The notes: generated from the letters alone by a model not told the origin. Numbered from the stretch's first letter, positions 1 to 8,728 are shown. The stretch is DNA of 64,000 nt from an uncultured Eubacterium sp. (GCA_934316845.1 CAKRDZ010000005.1:1-64000); one strand, 5' to 3'. Translations and numbers: made by a program.

Positions 1-2
1 AA

Positions 3-47
3 CAACTGACACTGGCTGAATGCTTTGCTGGATTGGGTTTCAAGTGA
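3..47 (+). other. Possible 3' end of an upstream gene
   Basis: One forward frame is open from the left edge and stops at 45-47 after about 14 codons. It could be the tail of a gene lying outside the window, but it is too short to identify or to separate from chance. The rest of 1-90 shows nothing I can name. Confidence 0.15.
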
Positions 48-90
48 TAGCGGTTTGAAAAATGGGGAAACTCAAACTTACACTTCGATT

Positions 91-420
91 TCAGACAATA
101 TTTTCTCTATCTTGACGATTATATAACATTCTCCGAACTTCCATAATCTTATCACTACCTTCATCATCTATAACAACGTAATAAGCGACATAATTTTTTA
201 CATATATTTTGTAATACAAATATTTTCTTTCCTTCTTTGAATGATATGGTTCAAAACTCTCACAAACCGGTAATCGTTGTAATATTGCGTTTTCAACTGC
301 ATCAATCAAATCATTTGCTGCCTTCTCATTTGATAATTCATTCTTTATATATAAAACAATTTCCTTTACATCCTCCAAAAAAATAGGCAGATATCTGAGC
401 TGGTATTTTTCGTTATTCAT
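91..420 (-). CDS. Type II toxin, RelE/ParE superfamily
   Basis: Small basic protein of 109 residues with the RelE/ParE layout: an N-terminal 'YLPIFLEDVKEIVLYI' helix, a central helical segment, then a beta-rich C-terminal half ending in 'EVRRMLYNRQD'. Family members either cleave ribosome-bound mRNA (RelE) or poison DNA gyrase (ParE); the sequence does not tell which. The start at 420 is chosen because its ATG lies inside the last codons of the antitoxin gene (8-base overlap), the usual translational coupling. An ATG-led extension upstream would add 30 residues that do not fit the family. The gene is downstream of, and presumably co-transcribed with, the Phd-type antitoxin. Confidence 0.85.
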   Translation of the reverse strand: MNNEKYQLRYLPIFLEDVKEIVLYIKNELSNEKAANDLIDAVENAILQRLPVCESFEPYHSKKERKYLYYKIYVKNYVAYYVVIDDEGSDKIMEVRRMLYNRQDRENIV

Positions 421-670
421 GAACTGCCTCCCGTAATTTTGCGAACATTTCTTCATGTGAATATCTTTCATTTGTCTCTTCTGCCATTTTATCTGCAACA
501 TCCAATGCATCTTCTATGGATTCTGTCAGTTTGGAATACGCCTCTATACTCATTACCACCATAGATCCATATCCATTTTTTGTCAAATATACTGGTGCTC
601 CGTTTTTAACTGTACTTTCTATTTCTGTAAATTTATTCCTTAAATCAGATACTGGTCTAATTTGTATCAT
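413..670 (-). CDS. Antitoxin, Phd/YefM family
   Basis: 85-residue protein with the Phd/YefM N-terminal DNA-binding fold ('RPVSDLRNKFTEIE', 'PVYLTKNGYGSMVVMS') and a charged, glutamate-rich C-terminal tail that in this family wraps and neutralises the toxin. The start at 670 follows a GGAAGG ribosome site about 10 bases away; an in-frame ATG four codons upstream lies within that site. The antitoxin precedes the toxin and overlaps it by 8 bases, so the two form one operon, expected to be autorepressed through the antitoxin. Upstream of 716 the sequence is AT-rich and carries no further gene of this operon. Confidence 0.87.
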   Translation of the reverse strand: MIQIRPVSDLRNKFTEIESTVKNGAPVYLTKNGYGSMVVMSIEAYSKLTESIEDALDVADKMAEETNERYSHEEMFAKLREAVHE

Positions 671-964
671 AACAACCATTCCTTCCTTATCATAATATTG
701 ATAAAATAACGCCATCTTCTATTTATATTATATACAAATTTTCCTATAAATTCAACAAAAATATTTTTTATCAAACATACATGAATATCTGCTGTTGGTA
801 ATCTTGCTAATAACCTGCTAATACAACCATGCCAAAACACCCCAAATCATACAAAAAAGAAAAATATTTAAAAAAACTCAGAATTATATCAACCTGCGAA
901 GCCACAGGCATTTAAAGCACTTTTACACCACCTGCCAACACTACTGAAAACTCGCATCATAGTT

Positions 965-1005
965 CTTCTAAGGGGCAGTTGTAGGTTCGATTCCTACCGG
1001 GAGTA
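965..1005 (+). other. 3' fragment of a tRNA-Arg-like gene
   Basis: Bases 965-1005 read as the 3' half of a tRNA: a seven-base anticodon loop with TCT, a variable loop, a perfect T arm (981-997, five-base-pair stem around TTCGATT), a seven-base acceptor strand and discriminator A at 1005. The matching 5' half is absent: the bases before 965 cannot pair with the anticodon stem or the acceptor strand. Such 3' tRNA fragments are the usual trace of a tyrosine-recombinase integration event, because the crossover lies in the tRNA 3' half. No integrase is visible in the window. Confidence 0.5.
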
Positions 1006-1024
1006 CTCGCGAAGATATTGAGGA

Positions 1025-1317
1025 GTGCAGAAAAGAGTTCACTATAGACACGCAAGTTTACTTGCATGTGGCTATAAGTGGACTCTTTTCTATAGGACGA
1101 ACGTCCGCGGGCAGACCGGCTCTGCCAGGCTGACTGCACGACGAAATATCGCGAAAAATGAAGCAATGCAAAACAAAAGAAATAGAAAAAGTTGAGTTTA
1201 CTCAAATTTTTTTCTATTTCTTTTGTTTTATAGTGCGAAGCACGCGGGCTTGCGGGATGGTTTTTCCCGCAAGACTGGCATTGCTTTATAAAAAAGCCGT
1301 GCAGAAAAGAGTTCACT
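1025..1317. repeat. Nested hairpins flanked by a 19-bp direct repeat
   Basis: A perfect 19-bp direct repeat occurs at 1025-1043 and 1299-1317. Between the copies the DNA is mostly palindromic. 1029-1047 pairs with 1072-1091 around a small inner GCAAG/CTTGC hairpin. 1170-1190 pairs perfectly over 21 bp with 1209-1229. 1161-1169 pairs with 1278-1286, and 1249-1257 pairs with 1265-1273. No protein with family character is encoded. The arrangement resembles a non-autonomous palindromic element or a pile-up of REP-like hairpins next to the tRNA fragment. Confidence 0.6.
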
Positions 1318-1686
1318 CTCCCTGGCGCGGCTAGAAATTCATCGATTTTGGCGAAATTGAGATGGTTTTTGACCCTGTCTGCACTTTTTCCCTAAAGGTC
1401 AAATGATTTACAACTCTCTTTTGACCCTATAACAAATTCGCTTATCTAGATCAAACAATTGCCACCTATTATTTGACTTAGATTTTACTTTTATTCCCCC
1501 AGATCATATTAACATGTTATTTTTTATGACTTATATTAAAAACTTGTTTTTTTGAGTCAAATTGTCTTTCAAATTTGTATGACTTTATTTTCATTTTTAC
1601 AAATCAGATCAAAAATAATCTACCAAGCATCCAGCTCAACTCTTTCTGCTGCAGTCCAACCATTGTCTCGCCCTGAAATCAGCGCA
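1318..1686. other. AT-rich gap without a recognisable gene
   Basis: About 370 bases with frequent stops in all frames. Short TTTTGACCCT-like motifs recur near 1366 and 1423. A minus-strand stretch of about 20 open codons next to the rhuM stop is too short to call. I see no promoter or RNA gene that I can support. Confidence 0.4.
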
Positions 1687-2725
1687 TTATTTTTTTGCAG
1701 TCTCCTCTAATTCCAACATATATTTATCAAAATCAGACATAAATAATCTATCCTGAACAACACGATACTTTTCAAATTCAGTCTCTGCTTTTGCCTTGGC
1801 GATTTCTGCTGTGATTTTGCCCGCATCCTGAAAGATTTCTCTGTCATCTGCCATCAAAAATAAATCCAGACGCTTAGACCAGTCCTCCATCGTCATCGGT
1901 ATGTGACGCTCTGCACGATCTTCTGCTAAATCCAAATATGCTGAGACAATACGTTCTAATGAACGCATTTCCTTCTCGCTCAGATAGTTCTTGGCAATGC
2001 CCACATCACTTTTTACAATTTTACCATCCGGGGCTGCTGCCCAGGTAGATAATCCCATATGCGGTTTTTCTGCATCGGCACGTTCATAAATCAGCTCCGC
2101 AGCTGTATGACCATGCACTGCATAATACATCTTATTTTGCACCTTTGCAAAGAACTGTTTCGTTGCCTTTGCTGTACGGTCATAGTCAAGTGCTGTTGCG
2201 TATATATCTGTTATTTTCTGATAAAACCTGCGCTCTGACAGACGAATTTCACGAATTTGCTCCAGCAAACGGTCGAAGTATTCTGTTGTAAGCACAGATC
2301 CACCATTTTTTCAGGCGTTCATCATCCATAACCCAGCCTTTGATAGTGTAGTCCTTTGCAATCTGATTTACCCATTTTCGAAACTGAACTGCACGCTCAG
2401 AATTGACCTTAAAACCAACTGCAATAATCATCTCTAACGAATAATGATTTGTGCTATAACTTTTTCCATCAGTAGCAGTTATTCGAAATTTTCGAATAAC
2501 TGAATTCTCCTGTAGTTCACTATCCTCAAATATTTTCTTAATATGATAATTTATAGTGTTAGTACCCACATCATATAACGTGGCCATCATCTTTTGTGTC
2601 AGCCATATATTCTCATCCTCATAACGCATTTCGATGCTGTCCTGCTGGTCGCCGACAGAGGCAACATAGGTCAAATATTCCGCTACGCTGGAACGAATAG
2701 TTATTTCGTCTTTTTCCTTTTTCAA
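1687..2725 (-). pseudogene. rhuM: RhuM family protein, frameshifted
   Basis: Two adjoining reading frames together encode a full-length RhuM-like protein of roughly 340 residues. The N-terminal part carries 'IEMRYEDENIWLTQKMMATLYDVGTNTINYHI' (winged-helix-like) and ends 'VMDDERLK'. The C-terminal part resumes with 'TTEYFDRLLEQIREIRLSERRFYQKITDIYA', the family's conserved centre. They are separated by one extra base in a run of six A/T at 2306-2311; with five, the frame reads through as KNGG. The likely start is TTG at 2725, because an AGGAGG sits nine bases upstream, inside the codons of an ATG-initiated alternative at 2743. RhuM proteins are common on islands and their biochemical role is unclear. 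A sequencing error in the homopolymer cannot be excluded. Confidence 0.8.
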
Positions 2726-2886
2726 GTGGAATTTCCTCCTCATAATATTCTTAATAGATATTAATGGAATGTAGTCAAAGCACCCTTTTTCGCTTTACTA
2801 AAATCAATAACAACGCACTACACTGAATAATATCAAAAAATTTTTAACATGTCACTATTTTCGCGCAATTTATTCTAACTTAGTCC

Positions 2887-3345
2887 TCACCCAAATCTCC
2901 GAACATATTCCTCTATTACCTTTCTTGTCGGCGGCGAAATCTCGTCAAGGTCAATTTCATCCACTGAGAAAAATCTTAGTTCTTCCATTTCCCCATCCTG
3001 CATCTTAGGCTCGCCTTCCCACTCGCTGCATAAATAGACGATTTCAAAGTTAGAAACTTCATCTCCATTTGGATAAATATAGTGCGTTTCCGGGCCTGAA
3101 TTTACATAAAAGAACTCCAGAGATTGTGCGGAAATGCCCATTTCTTCGTACAATTCCCTTTTTGCACAATCCTCCGCATATTCGTCTATTTCAACCGAGC
3201 CGCCGGCATACGCCCACTTGTGATTATCTGTTCTTTTTCCAAGTAAAATTTTCCCATTATCATTTACGCAGATTACGCTGGCAGCACATTGAATGATTGT
3301 CCTGTGTCCGACTAATTTACGCATTTCCGATATGTATCCTGTCAT
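2887..3345 (-). CDS. NUDIX hydrolase (MutT-like)
   Basis: 152 residues with a complete Nudix box at residues 49-70: G49, E55, R63-E64-L65, E67-E68, G70, matching Gx5Ex7REUxEExGU. This motif binds the divalent metal and the diphosphate of a nucleoside-diphosphate-X substrate. Substrate specificity cannot be read from the sequence; dNTP, ADP-ribose and capped or damaged nucleotides are all possible. The N-terminal strand 'IIQCAASVICVNDNGKILLGKR' and the C-terminal helix are in place and the length is normal for the family. The gene stands alone, with an AT-rich gap on both sides. Confidence 0.9.
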   Translation of the reverse strand: MTGYISEMRKLVGHRTIIQCAASVICVNDNGKILLGKRTDNHKWAYAGGSVEIDEYAEDCAKRELYEEMGISAQSLEFFYVNSGPETHYIYPNGDEVSNFEIVYLCSEWEGEPKMQDGEMEELRFFSVDEIDLDEISPPTRKVIEEYVRRFG

Positions 3346-3392
3346 AATTTTTCCTTTCCATTACCATTTTTTCTGTTTCTAATTATGTCCGT

Positions 3393-3935
3393 TTATACAT
3401 TTGCATTTACTTCTTTCATTATCTCTATAACTTCAATCTCGCCATCAACAAGCACCTCGACAATAGGCTCATTTCCGTCTTCATTAGGTTCATTTTCCCA
3501 GTAAATTTCAGCGCGTCTCAGATTTTCTTTTTCAACTATACTTCCATCAAAACATTTATACGCATCTCCACAAAAAACTCTTCCATTAACCTTAATTTTA
3601 GCGACAGAATACGTAGGTCTTCCGAGGCTTGCAAAATAATCTGCCCATTGCTCCGCCTCTTTATAAGACTTCGATACATATAACGATGCCATTCTCGAAG
3701 GATACTCCGGATATTTTTCTTTGCGTACCTTTTCAAGTGCCAGCTCCCGAAGGGCAACCGAGACATTGTGTCCAAGTTCTGCGCCTTCATATTTTTCAGG
3801 ATTGCTATTGATGTCTTTGACGACGTCGATCTGTTCGTAAACACGGTCATGCACTCCATTTGGGTGCTCCTCATCTATCACAAAATGTTGTCCAATATAC
3901 TTAGGTTTGTCAGAAACCACATGGTAAAATATCAT
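3393..3935 (-). CDS. DUF2441 domain protein
   Basis: 180-residue soluble protein without signal peptide or membrane segment. It opens with 'MIFYHVVSDKPKYIGQHFVID' and contains 'EYPSRMASLYVSKSYKEAEQWADYFASLGRPTYSVAKIKV' style segments that I associate with the DUF2441 family, small proteins often seen near toxin-like or defence genes and without a known activity. The start at 3935 is set by an AAGGAG five bases upstream; an ATG eight codons earlier lacks such a site. It is unlinked to its neighbours and probably transcribed alone. The assignment is by recall of the family and the function is unknown. Confidence 0.6.
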   Translation of the reverse strand: MIFYHVVSDKPKYIGQHFVIDEEHPNGVHDRVYEQIDVVKDINSNPEKYEGAELGHNVSVALRELALEKVRKEKYPEYPSRMASLYVSKSYKEAEQWADYFASLGRPTYSVAKIKVNGRVFCGDAYKCFDGSIVEKENLRRAEIYWENEPNEDGNEPIVEVLVDGEIEVIEIMKEVNANV

Positions 3936-4147
3936 TTTTTCTCCTTCCGATTCAAACATTCACAAAACAATTAATCTCGTCCATTGTCATTAAATCTAAT
4001 CCTCTACTTTTTTCTCATTATAACAAAAAATCCAAAACATGTCACCTACCTTCTTTCAATTCGCTTCCGTTCTTCTCCTCTTTCTTTTATATACGATAAA
4101 CGGTTCTATTAAATGTCCGAATATTACGTTGGATTTACGCAGTTGCG

Positions 4148-4186
4148 TCAAAAAAAGAGATGCCCGGAAAGACATCTCTAAAAAAA
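4148..4186 (-). terminator. Rho-independent terminator of the Ig-like surface protein gene
   Basis: A seven-base-pair stem (4156-4162 with 4173-4179) is followed on the minus strand by a run of seven T, just after the stop of the 4201-6486 gene. Confidence 0.8.
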
Positions 4187-4200
4187 TGAAATACTATTAT

Positions 4201-6486
4201 TTATTTTGTTTTTTTCTTTTTCACTGTGCTATATTTTCCGATCAGCTTATTGCCGTCTTCATCATTGCAGAAGGCATTGATCCGGACATAGTATGTTGTC
4301 TTTTTCTTTAGTCTGGTAAATACCTTCTTAGAAGTATTCGCGGATACCGTATACGTTTTGAGTGAGTTTGTAAAGCCGCGGTTTCGGGCGATCTGAACGC
4401 GATAGCCTTTGGCGCCGGCAACCTTTTTCCAGGTTACGGTTAATTTTTTCTTGCCCGCCGTTAATTTTCTGATTTTAACTTTTGCAGGGGCGGTTATTGT
4501 GCTTCCGCCATTGCCTGAAGAAGAGTCATCGGGAGTGATCTCTTCTGCCACAGGAAGAATCTGGAAACTTTGCTCAATTGTTCCAACGTATGGATCAATT
4601 CCTGTAATCTTGATATTCGCTGTTCCTACGTTGGTGTTTGACTCATATGTTACGTTGTAATCTTCATTCTCTTTCAATGTGGTCGAGCCGTCGGAAACCG
4701 TGAATTTTGGTTTAATGGCTTTTCCGGTATAATATTTGTTGGAAACACCGGTTACCGTAAACTCGCTCATGTCGCGCTGTACGGTTACATTTGCCACTGC
4801 GGTTGTACCGCTTGTCGTCGTTCCTGTGACTGTCACTTTTCCGGCAGCCAGTCCAAGCATGGATTTGTTGTCATTTATCTGCAATACTTTGTCGTTGGAT
4901 GATTTCCATGTCACGGAATCGGTGCAGTCAAGCGGAGACATCACATAACCAATCGTATCTGAAATGGATTTGGTCTCTCCCTTTTTGAATTTGATGTTTG
5001 TGTTAGTGAGCTGCAGGAGAATACAAGGAACCTGAACCGTTACGACACAATCTGCGTATTTTCCATTGGCAGATGTTGCACGTACCGTAGCCGTTCCTTT
5101 TTTGTTGGCGGTAATCGTACCATTGTTATCAACAGTTACGCAATCACCTTTTACGACGCTCCATGTAATCTGTTTGTTGGAAGCATTAGAAGGTGTAATC
5201 GTAGCGGATAATGTCTCCGTTTTTCCTTTGTAAAGATTGATCTGCGACTTATTTAACTGAACTTTGTCAACGGCAGTCTCTTTTATTGTAATGTCCAGTG
5301 AAGTCTCTGCAAGTCCACAATAGGAAATCGGAATGGACTGCTTACCGATTTTATTCATGTCATAACTGCCGATCATATCTTTCGTCAGAAGCACGTCATG
5401 CTCCAATCCATCTTCATAGATCAAACGCAGTGTAGCTCCCTTATGATCAAATTTTTCTCCCTGCTGATACACGGTTTTGTTTGGTTGCTTTGTCACCTCG
5501 ATGGAATTGATTCGTTTCTGAGGGCAGGAGCGCAGCTGCGGATATGGATAGTTGGAATACGGATCAATGAACCATGTATTTTCAAAATCGAAACCGGTGT
5601 AAAATTTGGAATTTTTCATCTGGGTTTCGGTGAGAGGGGTGGCGTTATTCACATCAACTGAATTTCCTTGGAGGTAATAGTTATGTTCATAATCACTACC
5701 AGCACCAGCACCAATCGGATAGCCGTTCTTGCTATTTCCATCCCCACTATTAATCGTGCCACGATTATATGTGCATTTGGCTTTACTATTATTAGATCGT
5801 ACAATACCTGCAGCCATCACACCGTCGGTATCAGATGTATAAGAGATTTCAGCTAAATTATACGCGTTTTCGACCGTACAATCGGTAGCACAGATTCCAG
5901 AAATCTTCCCTACATTTGATGATATTTGCCCTGTAACAAAACAATTTTCAATTTTCGTATACCAAGGTTCTTCCCCATCAGCCAGTAATGCTGCTGTGCA
6001 GCAGTAATAATCACTATAATAACTACCAGAAGAATCTCTTACTATGTTAATGTTAACGTCAACCATACCTAGATTACAAATTTTTGTATCCGTTCTACTA
6101 TTAACATCGCCAAACAGACCTACATCATATGTTTTCGGATCCCCATAAATCGTCAACCCTTTAATATAATGTCCATTTCCATCCAGTATTCCAGCAAAAT
6201 CCTGAATCGGATCCCAGCCGTTTCCGGTATCCAGTTCTCCACCCGGAGCCGTTGCTTCGCTCAGGTCAATATCTGCCATCATGATATACTTACCGTCTAA
6301 ATCATTGCGAATTGCATACAGGTCGGCGGCATCATAAATCGGTGTGTACCCTTCCGGGATCGCACTTTCATCGTTACTTTCCTGCGTTGTTGCTGCACTT
6401 GCGGTTAAGTTCGAGGCGGAACTCGGCACGACAAGCGCGACAGCAAGAAACATTGCTAATACTTTTTTAATGTGTAATTTTTTCAT
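4201..6486 (-). CDS. Secreted multi-domain surface protein (GLUG-like, Ig-like, Fn3-like)
   Basis: 761 residues with a Sec signal peptide (positive MKKLHIKK, hydrophobic core, Ala-rich cleavage region near residue 30). Residues about 45-320 hold a beta-helix/GLUG-like segment beginning 'PIYDAADLYAIRNDLDGKYIMMADIDLS'. A group 3 Ig-like domain follows at about 325-400, then two BIG2 domains at about 400-565, a further beta-sandwich at about 570-645, a Ser/Gly linker and a C-terminal Fn3-like domain. There is no LPXTG sorting signal, so it is probably released or held by non-covalent wall binding. Such proteins act as adhesins or structural surface components; the ligand is unknown. It is monocistronic, with a clear terminator downstream and a tandem 12-bp repeat in its promoter region. 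Confidence 0.8.
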   Translation of the reverse strand: MKKLHIKKVLAMFLAVALVVPSSASNLTASAATTQESNDESAIPEGYTPIYDAADLYAIRNDLDGKYIMMADIDLSEATAPGGELDTGNGWDPIQDFAGILDGNGHYIKGLTIYGDPKTYDVGLFGDVNSRTDTKICNLGMVDVNINIVRDSSGSYYSDYYCCTAALLADGEEPWYTKIENCFVTGQISSNVGKISGICATDCTVENAYNLAEISYTSDTDGVMAAGIVRSNNSKAKCTYNRGTINSGDGNSKNGYPIGAGAGSDYEHNYYLQGNSVDVNNATPLTETQMKNSKFYTGFDFENTWFIDPYSNYPYPQLRSCPQKRINSIEVTKQPNKTVYQQGEKFDHKGATLRLIYEDGLEHDVLLTKDMIGSYDMNKIGKQSIPISYCGLAETSLDITIKETAVDKVQLNKSQINLYKGKTETLSATITPSNASNKQITWSVVKGDCVTVDNNGTITANKKGTATVRATSANGKYADCVVTVQVPCILLQLTNTNIKFKKGETKSISDTIGYVMSPLDCTDSVTWKSSNDKVLQINDNKSMLGLAAGKVTVTGTTTSGTTAVANVTVQRDMSEFTVTGVSNKYYTGKAIKPKFTVSDGSTTLKENEDYNVTYESNTNVGTANIKITGIDPYVGTIEQSFQILPVAEEITPDDSSSGNGGSTITAPAKVKIRKLTAGKKKLTVTWKKVAGAKGYRVQIARNRGFTNSLKTYTVSANTSKKVFTRLKKKTTYYVRINAFCNDEDGNKLIGKYSTVKKKKTK

Positions 6487-6533
6487 GTCATTTCGCTCCT
6501 TTATTATTTTTCTACTATTCTACACTGTTTCGT

Positions 6534-6569
6534 GGTAGATTTCTCGGTAGGTTTATCGGTAGATTTCTC
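6534..6569. repeat. Three tandem 12-bp repeats upstream of the surface protein gene
   Basis: Units at 6534-6545, 6546-6557 and 6558-6569: the first and third are identical and the middle one differs at two positions. They lie about 50-85 bases upstream of the minus-strand start at 6486, a place where repeated operators occur. The rest of the 355-base gap up to 6841 is AT-rich, with an A-run near 6690-6710 and no gene. Confidence 0.6.
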
Positions 6570-6841
6570 TTGTATTTGTTCCATCTCTTACACACTTTTT
6601 CCTTTTTTGTATATTGAAAAGACTCTGTAGATTTTCAAAATAGGGATATTATTTATATAGATTAAAGTGATGAGTTAGAAAAAAACAAGAAAAAAAAAAA
6701 ATAAATAATAGTCATAATATAGGTAAGAAGATTTTTTGATACAGACACATCAGTACATACTGAACATGATGATTTGATATCGGAAAAAATGGTCTTAAAA
6801 GTTTCAAAAAATCAAATTTAAAAAGAAAGGAGACGTTATTT

Positions 6842-7210
6842 ATGAAAAAAAATAACGGATCAATCATTGACAAACTTTTACAGTTTGCCGCAGCAACATC
6901 AAAAAAGAGTTCAAAAAAAGAGGATTCAGCAAAAAACAGTTCCTCTAATAACTCTTCCAATGATGACCTGCCGGCTTTATCTTTGAATCTCTCCCATAAA
7001 GTCGTGCCAGCAGAGGAGGCGGACTCAAAAAATAAGCCTAAAATCATAGAAGAGGTTGAACCTGACTCCCCAACTTTGCAACATCTTGATGCGCTAATCA
7101 AGCAAGCGATAGCAAATCATCAAGCAATATGTGAAGAAGATGTCAAAAAGCGAAAAAACATAGAGAAACAAAGGATTCAAAGCCAAGATCATCACGATCT
7201 TGAACTCTAA
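6842..7210 (+). CDS. Small charged Ser/Lys/Asn-rich protein, unknown
   Basis: 122-residue hydrophilic protein with no signal peptide or membrane segment. Residues 1-18 form a likely amphipathic helix ('IIDKLLQFAAATS'). Residues 19-42 are a low-complexity Ser/Lys/Asn stretch. The C-terminal half ('PTLQHLDALIKQAIANHQAICEEDVKKRKNIEKQR') is helical, possibly coiled coil. I do not recognise a family. It looks real: a strong AAAGGAG site lies ten bases before the ATG, and a hairpin with a 15-bp stem follows directly after the stop. It sits between a surface protein and a toxin-antitoxin-like pair, transcribed opposite to both. Confidence 0.6.
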   Translation: MKKNNGSIIDKLLQFAAATSKKSSKKEDSAKNSSSNNSSNDDLPALSLNLSHKVVPAEEADSKNKPKIIEEVEPDSPTLQHLDALIKQAIANHQAICEEDVKKRKNIEKQRIQSQDHHDLEL

Positions 7211-7214
7211 TCAA

Positions 7215-7262
7215 AAGAGACCAATTTAAGCAGAAATTCAGAGTTTAAATTGGTCTCTTCAT
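7215..7262 (+). terminator. Hairpin after the small charged protein gene
   Basis: Perfect 15-bp stem (7215-7229 with 7245-7259) right after the stop at 7210. The T-run behind it is weak on the plus strand, so it may serve as a terminator in both directions between the convergent genes. Confidence 0.6.
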
Positions 7263-7316
7263 TTGCCATTTCATCCGATTTTCTACCTGATTTTTATATT
7301 CAGTTTTCTCATCATA

Positions 7317-7571
7317 TCAAACACATCCCACCGTTTTTTCTGTTACTTTTGGCACAACCGTCAACTGATCCAAATCTGCAATCCATTTTGCCAGATCATC
7401 ATTCCCCTTATCAATTTCATCTTTAACAATGTCTAAAACAACAATTCTTCCAGAATTAATATGTTTATTCAATTCCTTCCAATATGCCGGAACAAGATCA
7501 AACGCATAATAAAATCGAAAAGGTGTCATAAATGAATTCGAATCAACAAGAAATATTTCATTATCACCCAT
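7317..7571 (-). pseudogene. DUF4411 (PIN-like) toxin, C-terminally truncated
   Basis: 84 residues starting 'EIFLVDSNSFMTPFRFYYAFDLVPAYWKEL', the characteristic N-terminus of DUF4411 proteins, a PIN-like group of predicted RNases of about 160 residues. The first conserved Asp (VDSN) is present. The second half, with the remaining acidic residues, is missing: the frame ends after 'VTEKTVGCV' and no frame downstream restores the family. It is therefore probably a dead toxin. Its ATG overlaps the stop of the upstream COG2856 gene by one base (TAATG), the normal coupling for this pair. The intact partner next to a broken toxin suggests decay of the module. Confidence 0.65.
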
Positions 7572-8728
7572 TATACAACCCCTCCTAATCTAACAGCAAT
7601 TTCAGAAAATGTTTTTCTGCTTGTATTGGTAAGTCTATACGCTTCCGAATATGTCGTTCTTCCACTACTAATGCTTTCACACAGTGCTCTTACAAAACGA
7701 CTGTCCAAACGGCTTCCTAAGTTATTATAATAATTGCCACCCGGTTCTTGATTTTTTTTCATTTCTTTATAAGCTTCAATTGCATCTCTAACAACCGTCT
7801 CATATAAATCATAACCAATCAATTTTGCATCAAATGCTTTTCTGGCAATAACACTTTCCCCACAGTTAAAAATTTTTGCAAGGTTTGTTATTTTTTCTCT
7901 GGTATCAGCAGCCATCGACTCTTTCCATTCAACAATAAATTTACCAAATGGAACCATTAACTCACCTGCAACTGCATTACATAACACCTCTATCGGCTTA
8001 ACTTTCCGGCTGTTTCTCCTGTCATTATATAAATCATTTTCTCCGAGCCAAATGTGAACTATCTCATGGAATAAAGAAAACAATTTTGCCCCTTTAGAAT
8101 CTGCACTATTGATAAAAATTAAAGGAGCCCACTCATCAACCATAGCAAATGCCCTAAACTCATCTATGCTTAACACCCTATGTGTATTCTTTCCGACAAT
8201 ACCATTAAGCATGACAAGAACTCCGCATTCCTCCAATAAAGTCCTCACATAGTTGAACGCTTCTCTCATATCGTTACAGGTTTCGTACCAATTTTCGCTT
8301 AAATCAAGGTCTTTTCTTATGATTTTTGCAATATTCTCAAAATCATTATCACCCTTGACACAGCCAACAACAGGCAGTACATCAAACCCTGTCTCCTGTC
8401 TGTATTCTCTCATCCACTCCTGCACATTTTCCATTTCGTGAATTGTATCAATTAAGTTTCTGCTCGGATCAGCCAATTCATTGCTGTCAACCGTTCTATA
8501 TTCTATAAGCTGTATTTCCTCAACAGGTGGTGTTTGCAGGAAAAAATATCCAAGAGGTATATTGGTTTTGCGACTAAATTCTTCTATTTGACGGAAAGTT
8601 GGTTTTTTAGTACCATCAAGCCATCGTTTTATGTGATTCATTAACTTTTCACCAAGTTGTTCTTCTTTCGTTTGACAAAGAGCCCATTTTATAATAGCGG
8701 GCTGAATATCAACCGTTACTATTGGCAT
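7571..8728 (-). CDS. XRE-type regulator fused to ImmA/IrrE metallopeptidase (COG2856)
   Basis: 385 residues. The N-terminal 80 residues resemble a degenerate XRE helix-turn-helix ('KLMNHIKRWLDGTKKPTFRQIEEFSRKTNIPLGYFFL'). The middle holds an ImmA/IrrE peptidase with the zinc motif HEIVH and, some 30 residues on, 'CNAVAGELMVP', which supplies the third ligand. The C-terminal 60 residues ('RFVRALCESISSGRTTYSEAYRLT') are typical of the long COG2856 form. These proteins act as antitoxin-like regulators beside PIN or DUF4411 toxins, and comparative genomics (Makarova and colleagues) proposed them as toxin-antitoxin pairs. The start at 8728 is set by a GGAGG seven bases upstream; the ATG eight codons earlier overlaps that site. 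The downstream toxin is truncated. Confidence 0.8.
   Translation of the reverse strand: MPIVTVDIQPAIIKWALCQTKEEQLGEKLMNHIKRWLDGTKKPTFRQIEEFSRKTNIPLGYFFLQTPPVEEIQLIEYRTVDSNELADPSRNLIDTIHEMENVQEWMREYRQETGFDVLPVVGCVKGDNDFENIAKIIRKDLDLSENWYETCNDMREAFNYVRTLLEECGVLVMLNGIVGKNTHRVLSIDEFRAFAMVDEWAPLIFINSADSKGAKLFSLFHEIVHIWLGENDLYNDRRNSRKVKPIEVLCNAVAGELMVPFGKFIVEWKESMAADTREKITNLAKIFNCGESVIARKAFDAKLIGYDLYETVVRDAIEAYKEMKKNQEPGGNYYNNLGSRLDSRFVRALCESISSGRTTYSEAYRLTNTSRKTFSEIAVRLGGVV

Noticed and set aside
957..1316. 119-residue minus-strand frame across the tRNA fragment and hairpins
   Set aside because: It translates the tRNA T arm and palindromes; this is a known type of false gene and has no ribosome site.
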